A stretch of DNA of 64,000 bases from contig JAJEKV010000051.1 of assembly GCA_021234155.1 (NCBI GenBank), forward strand, positions 2,790,754-2,854,753, written 5' to 3'. Shown piece after piece: positions 48,279 to 60,016 of this stretch; the first letter of the stretch is position 1; every line of letters starts with the position of its first letter. The translations under genes were made by a program, and so were the position numbers. The DNA comes from Isoetes taiwanensis. Its lineage: Eukaryota > Streptophyta > Lycopodiopsida > Isoetales > Isoetaceae. The notes beneath the pieces are model-generated. The model did not search any database and was not told where the DNA came from. It was given only the letters and a program-made list of their open reading frames with translations.

Positions 48279-48306
48279 GAAGAAGAAGAAGAAGAAGAAG
48301 AAGAAG
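48279..48306 (+). repeat. GAA array, 9 repeats
   Basis: Same flanks as the 46-repeat array at 43810. Confidence 0.95.
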
Positions 48307-51122
48307 AGGTTATTCTTTTTTGATTCTTCAAATAATTGAAATGAGAAAAGAAAATCCGATGATGTTATGCAAGAGGATTGAGCCTATAAAGCCACATGAG
48401 GCAAAACAATTTTACATGATTATACTTTCAGTAGTATGGGATATGAACCATGCTAAGATGCAAAAATGCTCTTCTAAACCTCAAAATCCTAAGACGAACT
48501 TCTGCAAAAAGAGATTCTCTCTTCGAATATTTTAATTTTCAAAACTTGCTCCTATATGAGCTTTAATTGACCAAAGCATGCTATTATTATTGAAAGAGAT
48601 GATTGCTAGGATATGCAATATGGTCCATGTGGCTTAACCATGGGCCATGCGAATCAATGATATACATGGCTAGGATATGGAGTATGGTTACATTTTGGAA
48701 AATATATGCCAAAAGATTTGTGGGCTTGCAAAAGTGGCTAAAGTATGATAATTCACGAATTAGACATTGTTCAAAAAGTACCTTTGGTTATTTAAATTGG
48801 AATATTAAACTTTGTCTTTTTTGGAAGTATGCATGTTTAATCATTTTGTATAAACTAAAGATATAGCTTATGTGATTAACTCTTTAATCTTATGCATGCA
48901 TCTGGTTTAAATGCATGCAAGGCAAGTGGTGCAACATGCAATTGCATGTCACTTTTTCCTTAGCTTATGGGCTTGGTGGAAGCGCCCATTTGCTTCATAT
49001 GATAGTAAGGTGCAAAGTGGCCAAAAGTGGCACGTATATGAAGGTAACAAAGTTCCAAAGTTTTTTTAAAAAAAATTGTGCATTAAAATTAAATGGTAAT
49101 GAATTTAGGGCATACGTTGGTGCCAAAAATATGTTTGGGCAAAATTTTATTCGTGGCTCTGCTAAGCATGTGCTACGGCCGCATCTGGCGCCCAAAGAGC
49201 CGCTCATTACAGATATCGGCTCCATGCCAACAACAAGAAAAGGATTTTGTACAGTTGTTCGTTGCAAAAGAATAGAAGCTAGAATGATTGCAGCAAACCG
49301 ATATGCTCTGGAGTCAGTGCAAAATGGTGATTTTACCTTTTGAAGTTCTGAGCTTTGTGCTTTGTGCTTTGAGAGTGCAGATTTTACCTTTTGAAGTTCT
49401 GAGCTTTGTGCTTTGAGTTTCGATTTAGATAAGCATATGTTTTTTAGATATGTGCCGTAATTGATATATGCAGAAGCTAATCTGGCTTATAAATCTTTAT
49501 TCCTGATGATATTTTTTGGCAGAGCTCAATGAATATGGCAGAGCCTACTGGTTATTATGCTTCGGATATATGGAAGGCTTGGCTCAGCGTCAAATAAGCG
49601 GGACCTTGGCTCAAATTCGAATTTGTGAAAGCAACTATTGCAAATAATCAACTGCAAGATTATGATATTTGGTGGACGTAAATCAGGTTAGATAAGACCT
49701 TCTGTTCTTTATGTTGCCTTAGCGTATAAAAATGCAAAGGCATAGCTAATATTATTCTAAATAGAAGGATATAATTTTGAGCACAGATATGAATCCAAAG
49801 TGAGGGTTTTAATCTGGAATAAGAGATGCCAGTACGGTGACACTTCTTATTAGCTTGGTTTCCCTTTCAATTTATTTAGATGTATAGCTTAAAAGTAGCC
49901 TTCCACATAAAAGTGGTGTTTTTGATAAACTATTGGTGGAGATAAGAAGTCTCAAGGAAAAGATAAGCGGCCCAATTGAGCCAATAAAAAGCTGATGTTA
50001 GAAACAAATAAAAAGCTGATCTTAGAAACAAATAAAAAGCTGATGTTAGAAACGTTCTAAATCAAGTTTGATGATGTAAGAAGATGCAAGATGCAAGATG
50101 CAAGATCAAGATGCATGATCAAGCTCTCATGCTCCAGCTCATTGAGCCATATGGTTAGCTACCTTGTTATTCAAATGCTACTGGATATGACATGCTTAAA
50201 TTATTATATTCAAAAGTTTATATTCTAAATCTTATATTCGATTGTGATACATTTTGGAAGTGATTATGATGCCTGAAAAAATCTGAAATATGTTGGAAAT
50301 GCTTATATAAAATGTTGAGATGGAACTGAGGAAGTTAAAATGTTAAATATTTTATGATTTTCTATGAAACTGACTATGTTGATCAAGGCTAAAATCATAT
50401 TTTTGAGATCACAATAACCAGCTAGATTTGGGGCTAAGAAATTAGTTCTCATCTAATGGTTATACTTGAGATCAAATGGGAAGTCTATAATGCTAAAAAC
50501 GTTAATATTCCAGTGTCCTTTCTTGTTAAATGTCCACCCCAGGGCAAAAGGATACAATTGGTGATCAGTGATAAACTGAGAGACCCAATGTACCTTTTGG
50601 CCCTTGCACATTTACCATTATCATGCTAATTGTGTATTGGTTGGCTGCAGGTACGGGTTCTCTCCTCCAATTGTCTCTATTTTGCTGTTAGAGTTGGCGT
50701 TAACGTGGAAATGGAATAACTGGATGCGTAAGAGATGGAATAAGCTGCACTTTGATAGAGACACAGATAAGATATATGAATACATACTATACAAGAATGT
50801 TATTGAATACTCTATATTTTGTATCTATGGCATTTTAAACTTACACTTTGAGAATACATAATGCGTTATAAGTTAAATACATTGTATACTTTATACTCTA
50901 AAATTTGAGATTTACACTTTACAAGTTAAATTTGAGATTTACACTTTATGGAATTTGTTTTTAAATTCAGGAATTTGTATGGGCTTATGGTTTGGAGAGT
51001 GCCTGATGTGGCCTGGCCTAAAAACCAGGGTGGATATTTGGAAATATGATCTTGCCTTGAACAAGGTTCTTTTAAAGTAATTGTACTTTAAATGTGACTG
51101 TAGTCTAGGTAAGAACATGTAC
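48307..51122 (+). repeat. Type 2 unit body, copy 4
   Basis: Full-length, with a 35-bp deletion near 49452 between two GATATG words and an expanded 44-bp repeat (about 49329-49418). A-type foldback at 50541-50604. Confidence 0.93.
50541..50604 (+). repeat. A-type foldback, copy 9
   Basis: Intact copy. Confidence 0.75.
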
Positions 51123-51225
51123 GAAGAAGAAGAAGAAGAAGAAGAAGAAGAAGAAGAAGAAGAAGAAGAAGAAGAAGAAGAAGAAGAAGAAGAAGAAGAA
51201 TAGAATAGAATAGAAGAAGAAGAAG
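51123..51225 (+). repeat. GAA array with TAGAA interruption; block absent; type 2 to type 3 switch
   Basis: About 26 GAA repeats, then three TAGAA pentamers (51201-51213), then four more GAA. The pentamer equals the reverse complement of the LINE tail unit. The right flank (GGGAATATTCTCTC) begins type 3. Confidence 0.95.
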
Positions 51226-52753
51226 GGAATATTCTCTCTAGTTTTTTTCTTCTTTAATTTATAGCCTTTATTTGAGCATTAATGGACCACAAAATCTTCG
51301 TATTGCAAGAGGAAGAGAAAGGAGAAATCCTTCTATAATTTTATAATGGCCTATGTGGTGAATATGATGATCTTTGAACTCTAGAACTGTATGTCTACAT
51401 GAACAGATGGTCATTATTGATATCCAAAGATATACTCTGAGGGTTGTGATGGCATTTGATGTTACAAAAGAAATTTTGCTCGTGTAATATATTGCATAAT
51501 AACTTAGATTACAAATATCATTCTTTAAGTTTCTTATGGCCTAGGTGATGAATTCAATGATCTCGGAATTTTTGAATTTAGGACGAGTCAAGATTTATTC
51601 TTATAAAGTGCTTGGGGTGCATTGTACGCAAAATGTAGGGCCTAATGCTGGACCTATAAAAGAAAAAGAAATAATTATGCACTTTGCATGTTTGGCATTG
51701 TGGCAATAAAATATACGTGGATGTAATGTGCATTTGACTAGGGTGATAAAAAAATGAAAATAATATGATTAAATTGTCAAGGATATGCAACCTGGGAAGT
51801 TGTATGTTCTTGTCTTGGTGGGATATGATAGAATATTATGCCATATTATCTAGTGGTTCTAGTGTAATGGTAATATACATGCAATTTTATGAGAACGTCA
51901 AAAAAATAAAAGGCAAAAGAAAAAGTTGGCTTTATTGGGCTAAAGAAAAAATCAGAAGTTTAGGTTTTTGTAGATGGAGCCGATGGCTTTAGAGCCAAAA
52001 GGCCGTCGATCAATCCGAAGAAGCTTGGATATGGAACACATGGTTGGATTTGCAAAGTGAGCAAAGATGATAGATGTAGGGCACTGCTTGATTTCGGCAT
52101 GAATCGGCATGAGCGGATGGTGCCGACTGCGTTTGGCTTTAACATGACATTTTCTTAGAGGATTCAATATTGCAGATCTTTGCTGGATCTAAGTCTTATA
52201 GATTTCAGTTTCGGGTGATGAAGCATGGCTGAATGCCAACCGATGTGTATCCCGAGATGCCTTATACACGGTAGATATCTTTGGGTGCAAAGAGAAAGCA
52301 GGACCACACCGCATATATTATTTCGATGGCCGAGTTGCTCCAAAAGATCTTATGATCATATGCTTGAGGTAGGCAATGACCCATCTGTCTATTCATTTCA
52401 GGATATTTGTATCTTATGATGATGGCTTTGTGTGTACAAGATGTGCTTTTGAAGCAAATTTAGCTGTATGATATATGCTGAAACCTAAGGCCAGTTAGTG
52501 TTTTATCATAAACTCTTGTTCAGGTTTGAACTTCTATTTTGATCCAAAACTTTGATTCTGATCTGGAATAGGACATGCGAAAATAGGCTGCTAATATGCT
52601 ATGATGGAAGCTTATCTTCATTGCATTACCATTTGCCAATGTTCCAATCAATTTGTGGCTCTTGATTATCTGCGGCAATACATGATTCAATTCTACATAA
52701 CGATGGCAATGACTTGCTGCATTTAACTAGCAACATTGGGTTTGAATTTGCAG

Positions 52754-52880
52754 AGTTTTGATGCAAGAAATGGTTACTTGTTGCCAACAAATGACGGCTG
52801 GATGGATAGCATTACACAAACGAATTGAAATCGATTCTATGTTAATGGTTATGCCAGATGACAAGGGCGACTACAATCAG
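52754..52880 (+). other. Exon-like open stretch
   Basis: Bounded by TTTGCAG on the left and CAG|GTTTTT on the right. In phase 1 it is open for 42 codons (LMQEMVTCCQQMTAGWIALH...). The duplicate at 57092-57219 keeps the acceptor but its donor reads CGAGTTTTT. A related peptide occurs at 19922-20050. It may be an exon of a decayed ancestral gene of these units. I cannot assign a function. Confidence 0.4.
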
Positions 52881-53165
52881 GTTTTTCATTGTGAAAATTA
52901 TGATGTATTCTGTCATGGTACATGTTACATAATGAAAATGGTGTATTTTCGTCTTGAAGGCTTGTAGTTTTGCTCCGAACTTTTGCAAAAAAACAGGTTG
53001 AAAGTGTTTGTAGATAGTGCAAATATGCTTTGTGCATTACAAGCATGCTTTTGAACTATGGCTATCTGTCTCATTTAAACATACTTAGACCAGGAATTTG
53101 GAAAATGTCTGCCTAGCAATACTTTTAGGCATTTGATTTAGCTTTCCGATGCATGATGTTTCAAG

Positions 53166-53870
53166 AATAGAATAGAATATGATTTTATCGTCCACGGAGA
53201 CCAACTGGCCTATGGGACCCAAGTACAAAGAGAGAGCAGCAGGCGTATTACTACCAGGATTAAAAAACCCCCGCCCCGAAGGGTTTTCGGGGGAAAAACC
53301 TTAGTAGCAATAAGGATCTTTGACATCTTGGTACGATTATATACATAATCACAAAATACAAAATTTGAGGTTAATGTGCCGGACGGGGGCATAAGCGAAG
53401 TCCGCGTATCCATTACCTCACGGAGGTACGATCCCAACAAGCCTCACAGGTCGGGCTTTCGGTAGCTCATGCAAGGGCGATGGGGCACAACTAATCGAGC
53501 ATACCGAGCCCGGATATGCTCGTGCACGGACAGCGGAGGGCGTGACTTTCATCCTCAATGGCGCCCCGTTGCCGGCATTGGAGACTCTGTCCCTCACGCG
53601 GCTCCAGAATCCATCTCCCTGTCTCAATGCGGAGGTGGTGTGCACTGCGCGAATGGAAGCAATCACACCTGCGCTTTTTCATGGGTAGATGGGTGCACGT
53701 AGTGGTGTGGGCCCCTCGTGAGCATGGGATTAACTGCGTTGTCGATAATTTGCCACCTTGACATGTGACGGGGCCTCTGCATCCCAAAGCTTGGCCATGA
53801 AGCAAGCATCAGAAATCTTGCTTCAAGGCAGCGTTCCTTGGTGTATGCACCGCGCAAAGCGAGAGATATG
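53166..53870 (-). mobile_element. 5'-truncated LINE fragment (minus strand)
   Basis: The + strand starts with the reverse complement of a (TTCTA)n tail (about 53166-53179). Reading the minus strand, a GC-rich segment encodes HHLRIETGRW and GAIEDESHALRCP, matching the C-terminal zinc-knuckle region of the LINE at 30 kb. The reverse transcriptase is missing. A 3' UTR hairpin is visible (CCCCCGAAAACCCTTCGGGG region, about 53267-53292). The paralogous position at 57.5 kb is empty (TTTCAAGGCAAACAGAG), so the insertion came after the type 3 duplication. No clear target duplication; a few bases of target may be lost. Confidence 0.8.
53491..53700 (-). pseudogene. LINE ORF2 C-terminal remnant
   Basis: The frame on the minus strand carries HHLRIETGRW, then CRQRGAIEDESHALRCP, the same order as HDLRIEKDRW and CDRGGIEDENHMINDCP in the larger LINE. 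The first Cys pair of the knuckle is incomplete (LQCRQRG), and the frame changes at least once. Non-functional. Confidence 0.7.
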
Positions 53871-54384
53871 GTCTATTTATTAGATATGGTCATTTCCCTA
53901 CTCGATGTTAATTGAACAAAGAAACTATTTCTCATGTTTAGACAAAGTTAGACTACGATTTTGAAAAAGGATCGCCTAGCACTAATTTTAGGCATTTGAT
54001 TAAGCTCTATAATGCCTGTGGTTTCAAGGCAAACAGAGATACGGTCTAATAGATATGGTCATTTTTACAATATGTTGTAAAAGACTGTTTCTGAAAAACT
54101 CTAGAGATATATTTGGAAAGTTAAAATTCTAAGAATATATTTGGGAAATTAAAGTTCTATGGATATATTTGGTTTTGCAAACACTAGTTATGGATTTACG
54201 CATGATTTAAATTGTTCCTCTATTCTATTCTAAAGCTGAAATAATATGTTTGAGATCATAGTGACCAGCTAGGCATGGGACTAAAAATTAGTTCTCGTCT
54301 GATGGTTATGATTGAGATCAATTAGAAATTTTATATTGCTAAATGGTTTAAGATTCCAGTTTCCTTTCTTGTTAAATGTCACCT

Positions 54385-54448
54385 CAGGGCAAAAGGATAC
54401 AATTGGTGATCAGTGATAAACTGAGAGACCCAATGTACCTTTTGGCCC
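54385..54448 (+). repeat. A-type foldback, copy 10
   Basis: Stem intact; the downstream TGCAGGTA site is altered to GCGCAGTGCG. Confidence 0.72.
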
Positions 54449-55017
54449 TTGCACATTTACCGTTTTCACGCTAATTGTGTATTGATTGGCTGCGCAGTGC
54501 GGGTTCTCTCCTCTAATTGTCTCTATTTTCTTTGTTAAAGTTGGCGTTAACATTGGAAATGGAGTAACTTGGATGCGTAAAAGATGGAATAAGCAACACT
54601 TTGAAAGTGACTGAGATAAGATATTTGAATAAATATGAGCTCTATACACTTTATTTATGGGGAATGTTATTGAATACTCTTTATTTTGTACTTTATGGCA
54701 CTTGATATTTACACTTTGAGAATACAAAATATGTTGCTGTTAAAAGTTTACACTTTGAACTTTACATTGTATAATTTATACTTGGTACTTTAAAGTTTGA
54801 GATTTGCACTTTACACTTTGAAATCTAAGATTTATACTTTGTGAAATATGTTTTTCAAATCCAGGAAGTTATATGGGCTAATGGTTTGGAGAGTGCCTGA
54901 TGTGGCCTGGCCTAAAAACCAGGGTGGATATTTGGAAATATGATCTTACCTTGAACAAGGTTCTTTTAATGTAATTGTACGTTAAATGTGACTGTAGTCT
55001 AGGTAAGAACATGTACG

Positions 55018-55026
55018 AAGAAGAAA
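55018..55026 (+). repeat. Short GAA tract (3 repeats)
   Basis: Left border of the block. Confidence 0.8.
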
Positions 55027-55499
55027 TTGTGACTTCCACTTGCTGGAGATATCTGGCAAACACATCTCTTCTACAAACCAGGTTAGTTTGAAAATTATTG
55101 CTTTTGGACAGAAAAATAGGTTTTCTACCATAAGTTTTGGTAAATGGCCCATAGCCTATAACTTGATATGGTGCATTATGCAATATCAGGCTGTCCATTG
55201 GTACTTAAGGCCCATTGTGCCCTATGTACTTCATAAATTTTAAAATCCTGATTATCTATCAGGTCTTGAACTAGTCCATTGAACTAGCTCTCGAATTATC
55301 TGCTTATGCGGATATGGTATTTGGTCAACTGCACCTTATACTACTAAAATACAGATGATACAATAACTTATGCTGAATTATAGATTCTATGAATCTACTT
55401 TCTTCTGGTGTAAGGAAGTAGGACCCCTCTTTTTATAAGGGGGGTCCTACTTTCCTTATAAAAAGAGGTGTCCTACATCCTGAGGGAGGGATTGTGGGA
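55027..55499 (+). repeat. GAA-bounded ~475-bp block
   Basis: Double hairpin at 55412-55475. Confidence 0.88.
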
Positions 55500-55556
55500 G
55501 AAGAAGAAGAAGAAGAAGAAGAAGAAGAAGAAGAAGAAGAAGAAGAAGAAGAAGAA
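55500..55556 (+). repeat. GAA array, 19 repeats
   Basis: Right flank is the type 3 start. Confidence 0.96.
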
Positions 55557-58500
55557 GGGAATATTCTCTCTAGTTTTTTTCTTCTTTAATTTATAGCCTT
55601 TATTTGAGCATTAATGGACCACAAAATCTTCGTATTGCAAGAGGAAGAGAAAGGAGAAATCCTTCTATAATTTTATAATGGCCTGTGTGGTGAATATGAT
55701 GATCTTTGAACTCTAGAACTGTATGTCTACATGAACAGATGGTCATTATTGATATCCAAAGATATACTCTGAGGGTTGTGATGGCATTTGATGTTACAAA
55801 AGAAATTTTGCTCGTGTAATATATTGCATAATAACTTAGATTACAAATATCATTCTTTAAGTGAAGGTTCTTATGGCCTAGGTGATGAATTCAATGATCT
55901 CGAATTTTTGAATTTAGGACGAGTCAAGATTTATTCTTATAAAGTGCTTGGGGTGCATTGTACGCATAAAATGTAGGGCCTAATCTTTGGACCTATAAAA
56001 GAAAAAAAGAAATAATTATGCACTTTGCATGTTTGGCATTGTGGCAATAAAATATACGTGGATGTAATGTGCATTTGACTAGGGTGATAAAAAATGAAAA
56101 TAATATGATTAAATTGTCAAGGATATGCAACCGGGAAGTTGTATGTTCTTGTCTTGGTGGGATATGATAGAATATTATGCCATATTATCTAGTGGTTCTA
56201 GTGTAATGGTAATATACATGCAATTTTATGAGAACGTCAAAAAATAAAAGGCAAAAGAAAAAGTTGGCTTTATTGGGCTAAAGAAAAAGCAAAGTTTAGG
56301 TTTTTGTAGATGGAGCCGATGGCTTTAGAGCCAAAAGGTCGTCGCATCAATCCAATAAGCTTGGATATGGAACACATGGTTGGATTTGCGGTGGAGCAAA
56401 GATGATAGATGTAGGGCTCGCTTGATTTTCGGCATGAACTGGCATGAGCAGATGGTGCCGAATTTGTGCTTGGATTTAACAAAGATTTTCTTAGAGGATT
56501 CAATATTGCGGATCTTTCTTTGGATCTAAGTCTTATAGATTTCAGTTTGGTGATGAAGCATGGCTGAATGCCAAACCGATGTGTATCCTTAGATGCCTTA
56601 TACGGTAGATATGTCGGGTGCAAGAAGGAGTTTTGGACCACCGCATATATTATTCTCGATGGCGAAGTTGCTCCAAAAGATCTTATGATCATATGCTTGA
56701 GGTAGGCAATGACCCATCTGTCTATTCATTTTCGGGATATTTGTATCTTATGATGATGGCTTTTGTGTGTACAAGATGTGCTTTTGAAGCAAATTTAGTT
56801 TGTATGATATATCTTTGAAACCTAAGGCCGATTAGTGTTTTATCATAAACTCTTGTTCGTGTTTGAACTTCTATTTTGATCCAAAACTTTGATTCGATCC
56901 GGAATAGGACATGCGAAAAATAGGTTGCTAATATGCTATGATGGAAGCTTATCTTCATTGCATTACCATTTGCCAATGTTCCAATCAATTTGTGGCTCTT
57001 GATTATCTGCGGCAATACATGATTCAATTCTACATAACGATGGCAATGACTTTGTCGCATTTAACTAGCAACATTGGGTTTGAATTTGCAGAGTTTTGAT
57101 GCAAGAAATGGTTACTTGTTGCCAACAAATGACGGCTGGATGGATAGCATTACACAAACGAATTGAAATCGATTCTATGTTAATGGTTATGCCAGATGAC
57201 AAGGGGCGACTACAATCGAGTTTTTCATTGTGAAAATTATGATGTATTAGAGTCATGGTACATGTTACATAATGAAAATGGTGTATTTTCGTCTTGAAGC
57301 ATTTGTAGTTTTGCTCGAACTTTTGCAAAAAACAGGTTGAAAGTGTTTGTAGATAGTGCAAATATGCTTTGTGCATTACAAGCATGCTTTTGAACTATGG
57401 CTATTTGTCTCATTTAAACATACTTAGACCAGGAATTTGGAAAATGTCTGCCTAGCAATACTTTTAGGCATTTGATTTAGCTTTCCGATGCATGATGTTT
57501 CAAGGCAAACAGAGATATGGTCTATTAGATATGGTCATTTCCCTACTCTGATGTTAATTCAGAACAAAGAAACTATTTCTCATGTTTAGACAAAGTTAGA
57601 CTACGATTTTGAAAAAGGATCGCCTAGCACTAATTTTAGGCATTTGATTAAGCTCTATAATGCCTGTGGGTTCAAGGCAAACAGAGATACGGTCTAATAG
57701 ATATGGTCATTTTTACAATATGTTGTAAAAGAATATGATCCATAAAAACTCTAGAGATATATTTGGAAAGTTAAAATTCTAAGAATATATTTGGGAAATT
57801 AAAGTTCTATGGATATATTTGGTTTTGCAAACACTAGTTATGGATTTAAAATGATTTAAATTGTTCCTCTATTCTATTCTAAAGCTGAAATAATATGTTT
57901 GAGATCATAGTGACCAGCTAGGCATGGGACTAAAAAATTAGTTCTCGTCGATGGTTATGATTGAGATCAATTAGAAATTTTATATTGCTAAATGGTTTAA
58001 GATTTTTTCCTTTCTTGTTAAATGTCACCTCAGGGCAAAAGGATACAATTGGTGATCAGTGATAAACTGAGAGACCCAATGTACCTTTTGGCCCTTGCAC
58101 ATTTACCGTTTTCACGCTAATTGTGTATTGATTGGCTGCAGGTACGGGTTCTCTCCTCTAATTGTCTCTATTTTGCTGTTAGAGTTGGCGTTAACGTGGA
58201 AATGGAGTAACTGGATGCGTAAAAGATGGAATAAGCAACACTTTGAAAGTGACACAGATAAGATATTTGAATAAATATGAGCTCTATACACTTTATACAG
58301 GAATGTTATTGAATACTCTTTATTTTGTACTTTATGGCACTTGATATTTACACTTTGAGAATACAAAATATATTGCTGTTAAAAGTTTACACTTTGAACT
58401 TTACATTGTATAATTTATACTTGGTACTTTAAAGTTTGAGATTTGCACTTTACACTTTGAAATCTAAGATTTATACTTTGTGAAATATGTTTTTCAAATC

Positions 58501-58655
58501 CAGGAAGTTATATGGGCTAATGGTTTGGAGAGTGCCTGATGTGGCCTGGCCTAAAAACCAGGGTGGATATTTGGAAATATGATCTTACCTTGAACAAGGT
58601 TCTTTTAATGTAATTGTACGTTAAATGTGACTGTAGTCTAGGTAAGAACATGTAC
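55557..58655 (+). repeat. Type 3 unit body, copy 2
   Basis: Lacks the LINE insertion of copy 1. The stretch 56.3-57.3 kb is strongly altered at CAG/CTG sites compared with 52.0-53.0 kb. A-type foldback at 58032-58095. Confidence 0.93.
58032..58095 (+). repeat. A-type foldback, copy 11
   Basis: Intact copy. Confidence 0.75.
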
Positions 58656-58664
58656 GAAGAAGAA
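58656..58664 (+). repeat. Short GAA tract (3 repeats)
   Basis: Left border of the block. Confidence 0.8.
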
Positions 58665-59138
58665 ATTGTGACTTCCACTTGCTGGAGATATCTGGCAAAC
58701 ACATCTCTTCTACAAACCAGGTTAGTTTGAAAATTATTGCTTTTGGACAGAAAAATAGGTTTTCTACCATAAGTTTTGGTAAATGGCCCATAGCCTATAA
58801 CTTGATATGGTGCATTATGCAATATCAGGCTGTCCATTGGTACTTAAGGCCCATTGTGCCCTATGTACTTCATAAATTTTAAAATCCTGATTATCTATCA
58901 GGTCTTGAACTAGTCCATTGAACTAGCTCTCGAATTATCTGCTTATGCGGATATGGTATTTGGTCCACTGCACCTTATACTACTAAAATACAGATGATAC
59001 AATAACTTATGCTGAATTATAGATTCTATGAATCTACTTTCTTCTGGTGTAAGGAAGTAGGACCCCTCTTTTTATAAGGGGGGTCCTACTTTCCTTATAA
59101 AAAGAGGTGTCCTACATCCTGAGGGAGGGATTGTGGGA
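58665..59138 (+). repeat. GAA-bounded ~475-bp block
   Basis: Double hairpin at 59051-59115; almost identical to 55027-55499. Confidence 0.88.
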
Positions 59139-59166
59139 GAAGAAGAAGAAGAAGAAGAAGAAGAAG
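59139..59166 (+). repeat. GAA array, 9 repeats
   Basis: Shortest long-type array of the type 3 set. Confidence 0.95.
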
Positions 59167-59991
59167 GGAATATTCTCTCTAGTTTTTTTCTTCTTTAATT
59201 TATAGCCTTTATTTGAGCATTAATGGACCACAAAATCTTCGTATTGCAAGAGGAAGAGAAAGGAGAAATCCTTCTATAATTTTATAATGGCCTGTGTGGT
59301 GAATATGATGATCTTTGAACTCTAGAACTGTATGTCTACATGAACAGATGGTCATTATTGATATCCAAAGATATACTCTGAGGGTTGTGATGGCATTTGA
59401 TGTTACAAAAGAAATTTTGCTCGTGTAATATATTGCATAATAACTTAGATTACAAATATCATTCTTTAAGTTTCTTATGGCCTAGGTGATGAATTCAATG
59501 ATCTCGGAATTTTTGAATTTAGGACGAGTCAAGATTTATTTTTATAAAGTGCTTGGGGTGCATTGTACGCAAAATGTAGGGCCTAATGCTGGACCTATAA
59601 AAGAAAAAGAAATAATTATGCACTTTGCATGTTTGGCATTGTGGCAATAAAATATACGTGGATGTAATGTGCATTTGACTAGGGTGATAAAAAATGAAAA
59701 TAATATGATTAAATTGTCAAGGATATGCAACTGGGAAGTTGTATGTTCTTGTACTGGTGGGATATGATAGAATATTATGCCATATTATCTAGTGGTTCTA
59801 GTGTAATGGTAATATACATGCAATTTTATGAGAACGTCAAAAAAATAAAAGGCAAAAGAAAAAGTTGGCTTTATTGGGCTAAAGAAAAAATCAGAAGTTT
59901 AGGTTTTTGTAGATGGAGCCGATGGCTTTAGAGCCAAAAGGCCGTCGCATCAATCCAGTAAGCTTGGATATGGAACACATGGTTCGGATTT
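59167..59991 (+). repeat. Type 3 unit body, copy 3, truncated
   Basis: Follows copies 1 and 2 up to GGAACACATGGTT, then ends in a GAA array where the other copies continue normally. Confidence 0.93.
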
Positions 59992-60016
59992 GAAGAAGAA
60001 GAAGAAGAAGAAGAAG

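Larger units (their letters stand above)
51226..55017 (+). repeat. Type 3 unit body, copy 1 (with LINE insertion)
   Basis: Homologous to 55557-58655. Carries the exon-like stretch 52754-52880, a LINE fragment at 53166-53858 and an A-type foldback (54385-54448). Confidence 0.93.
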
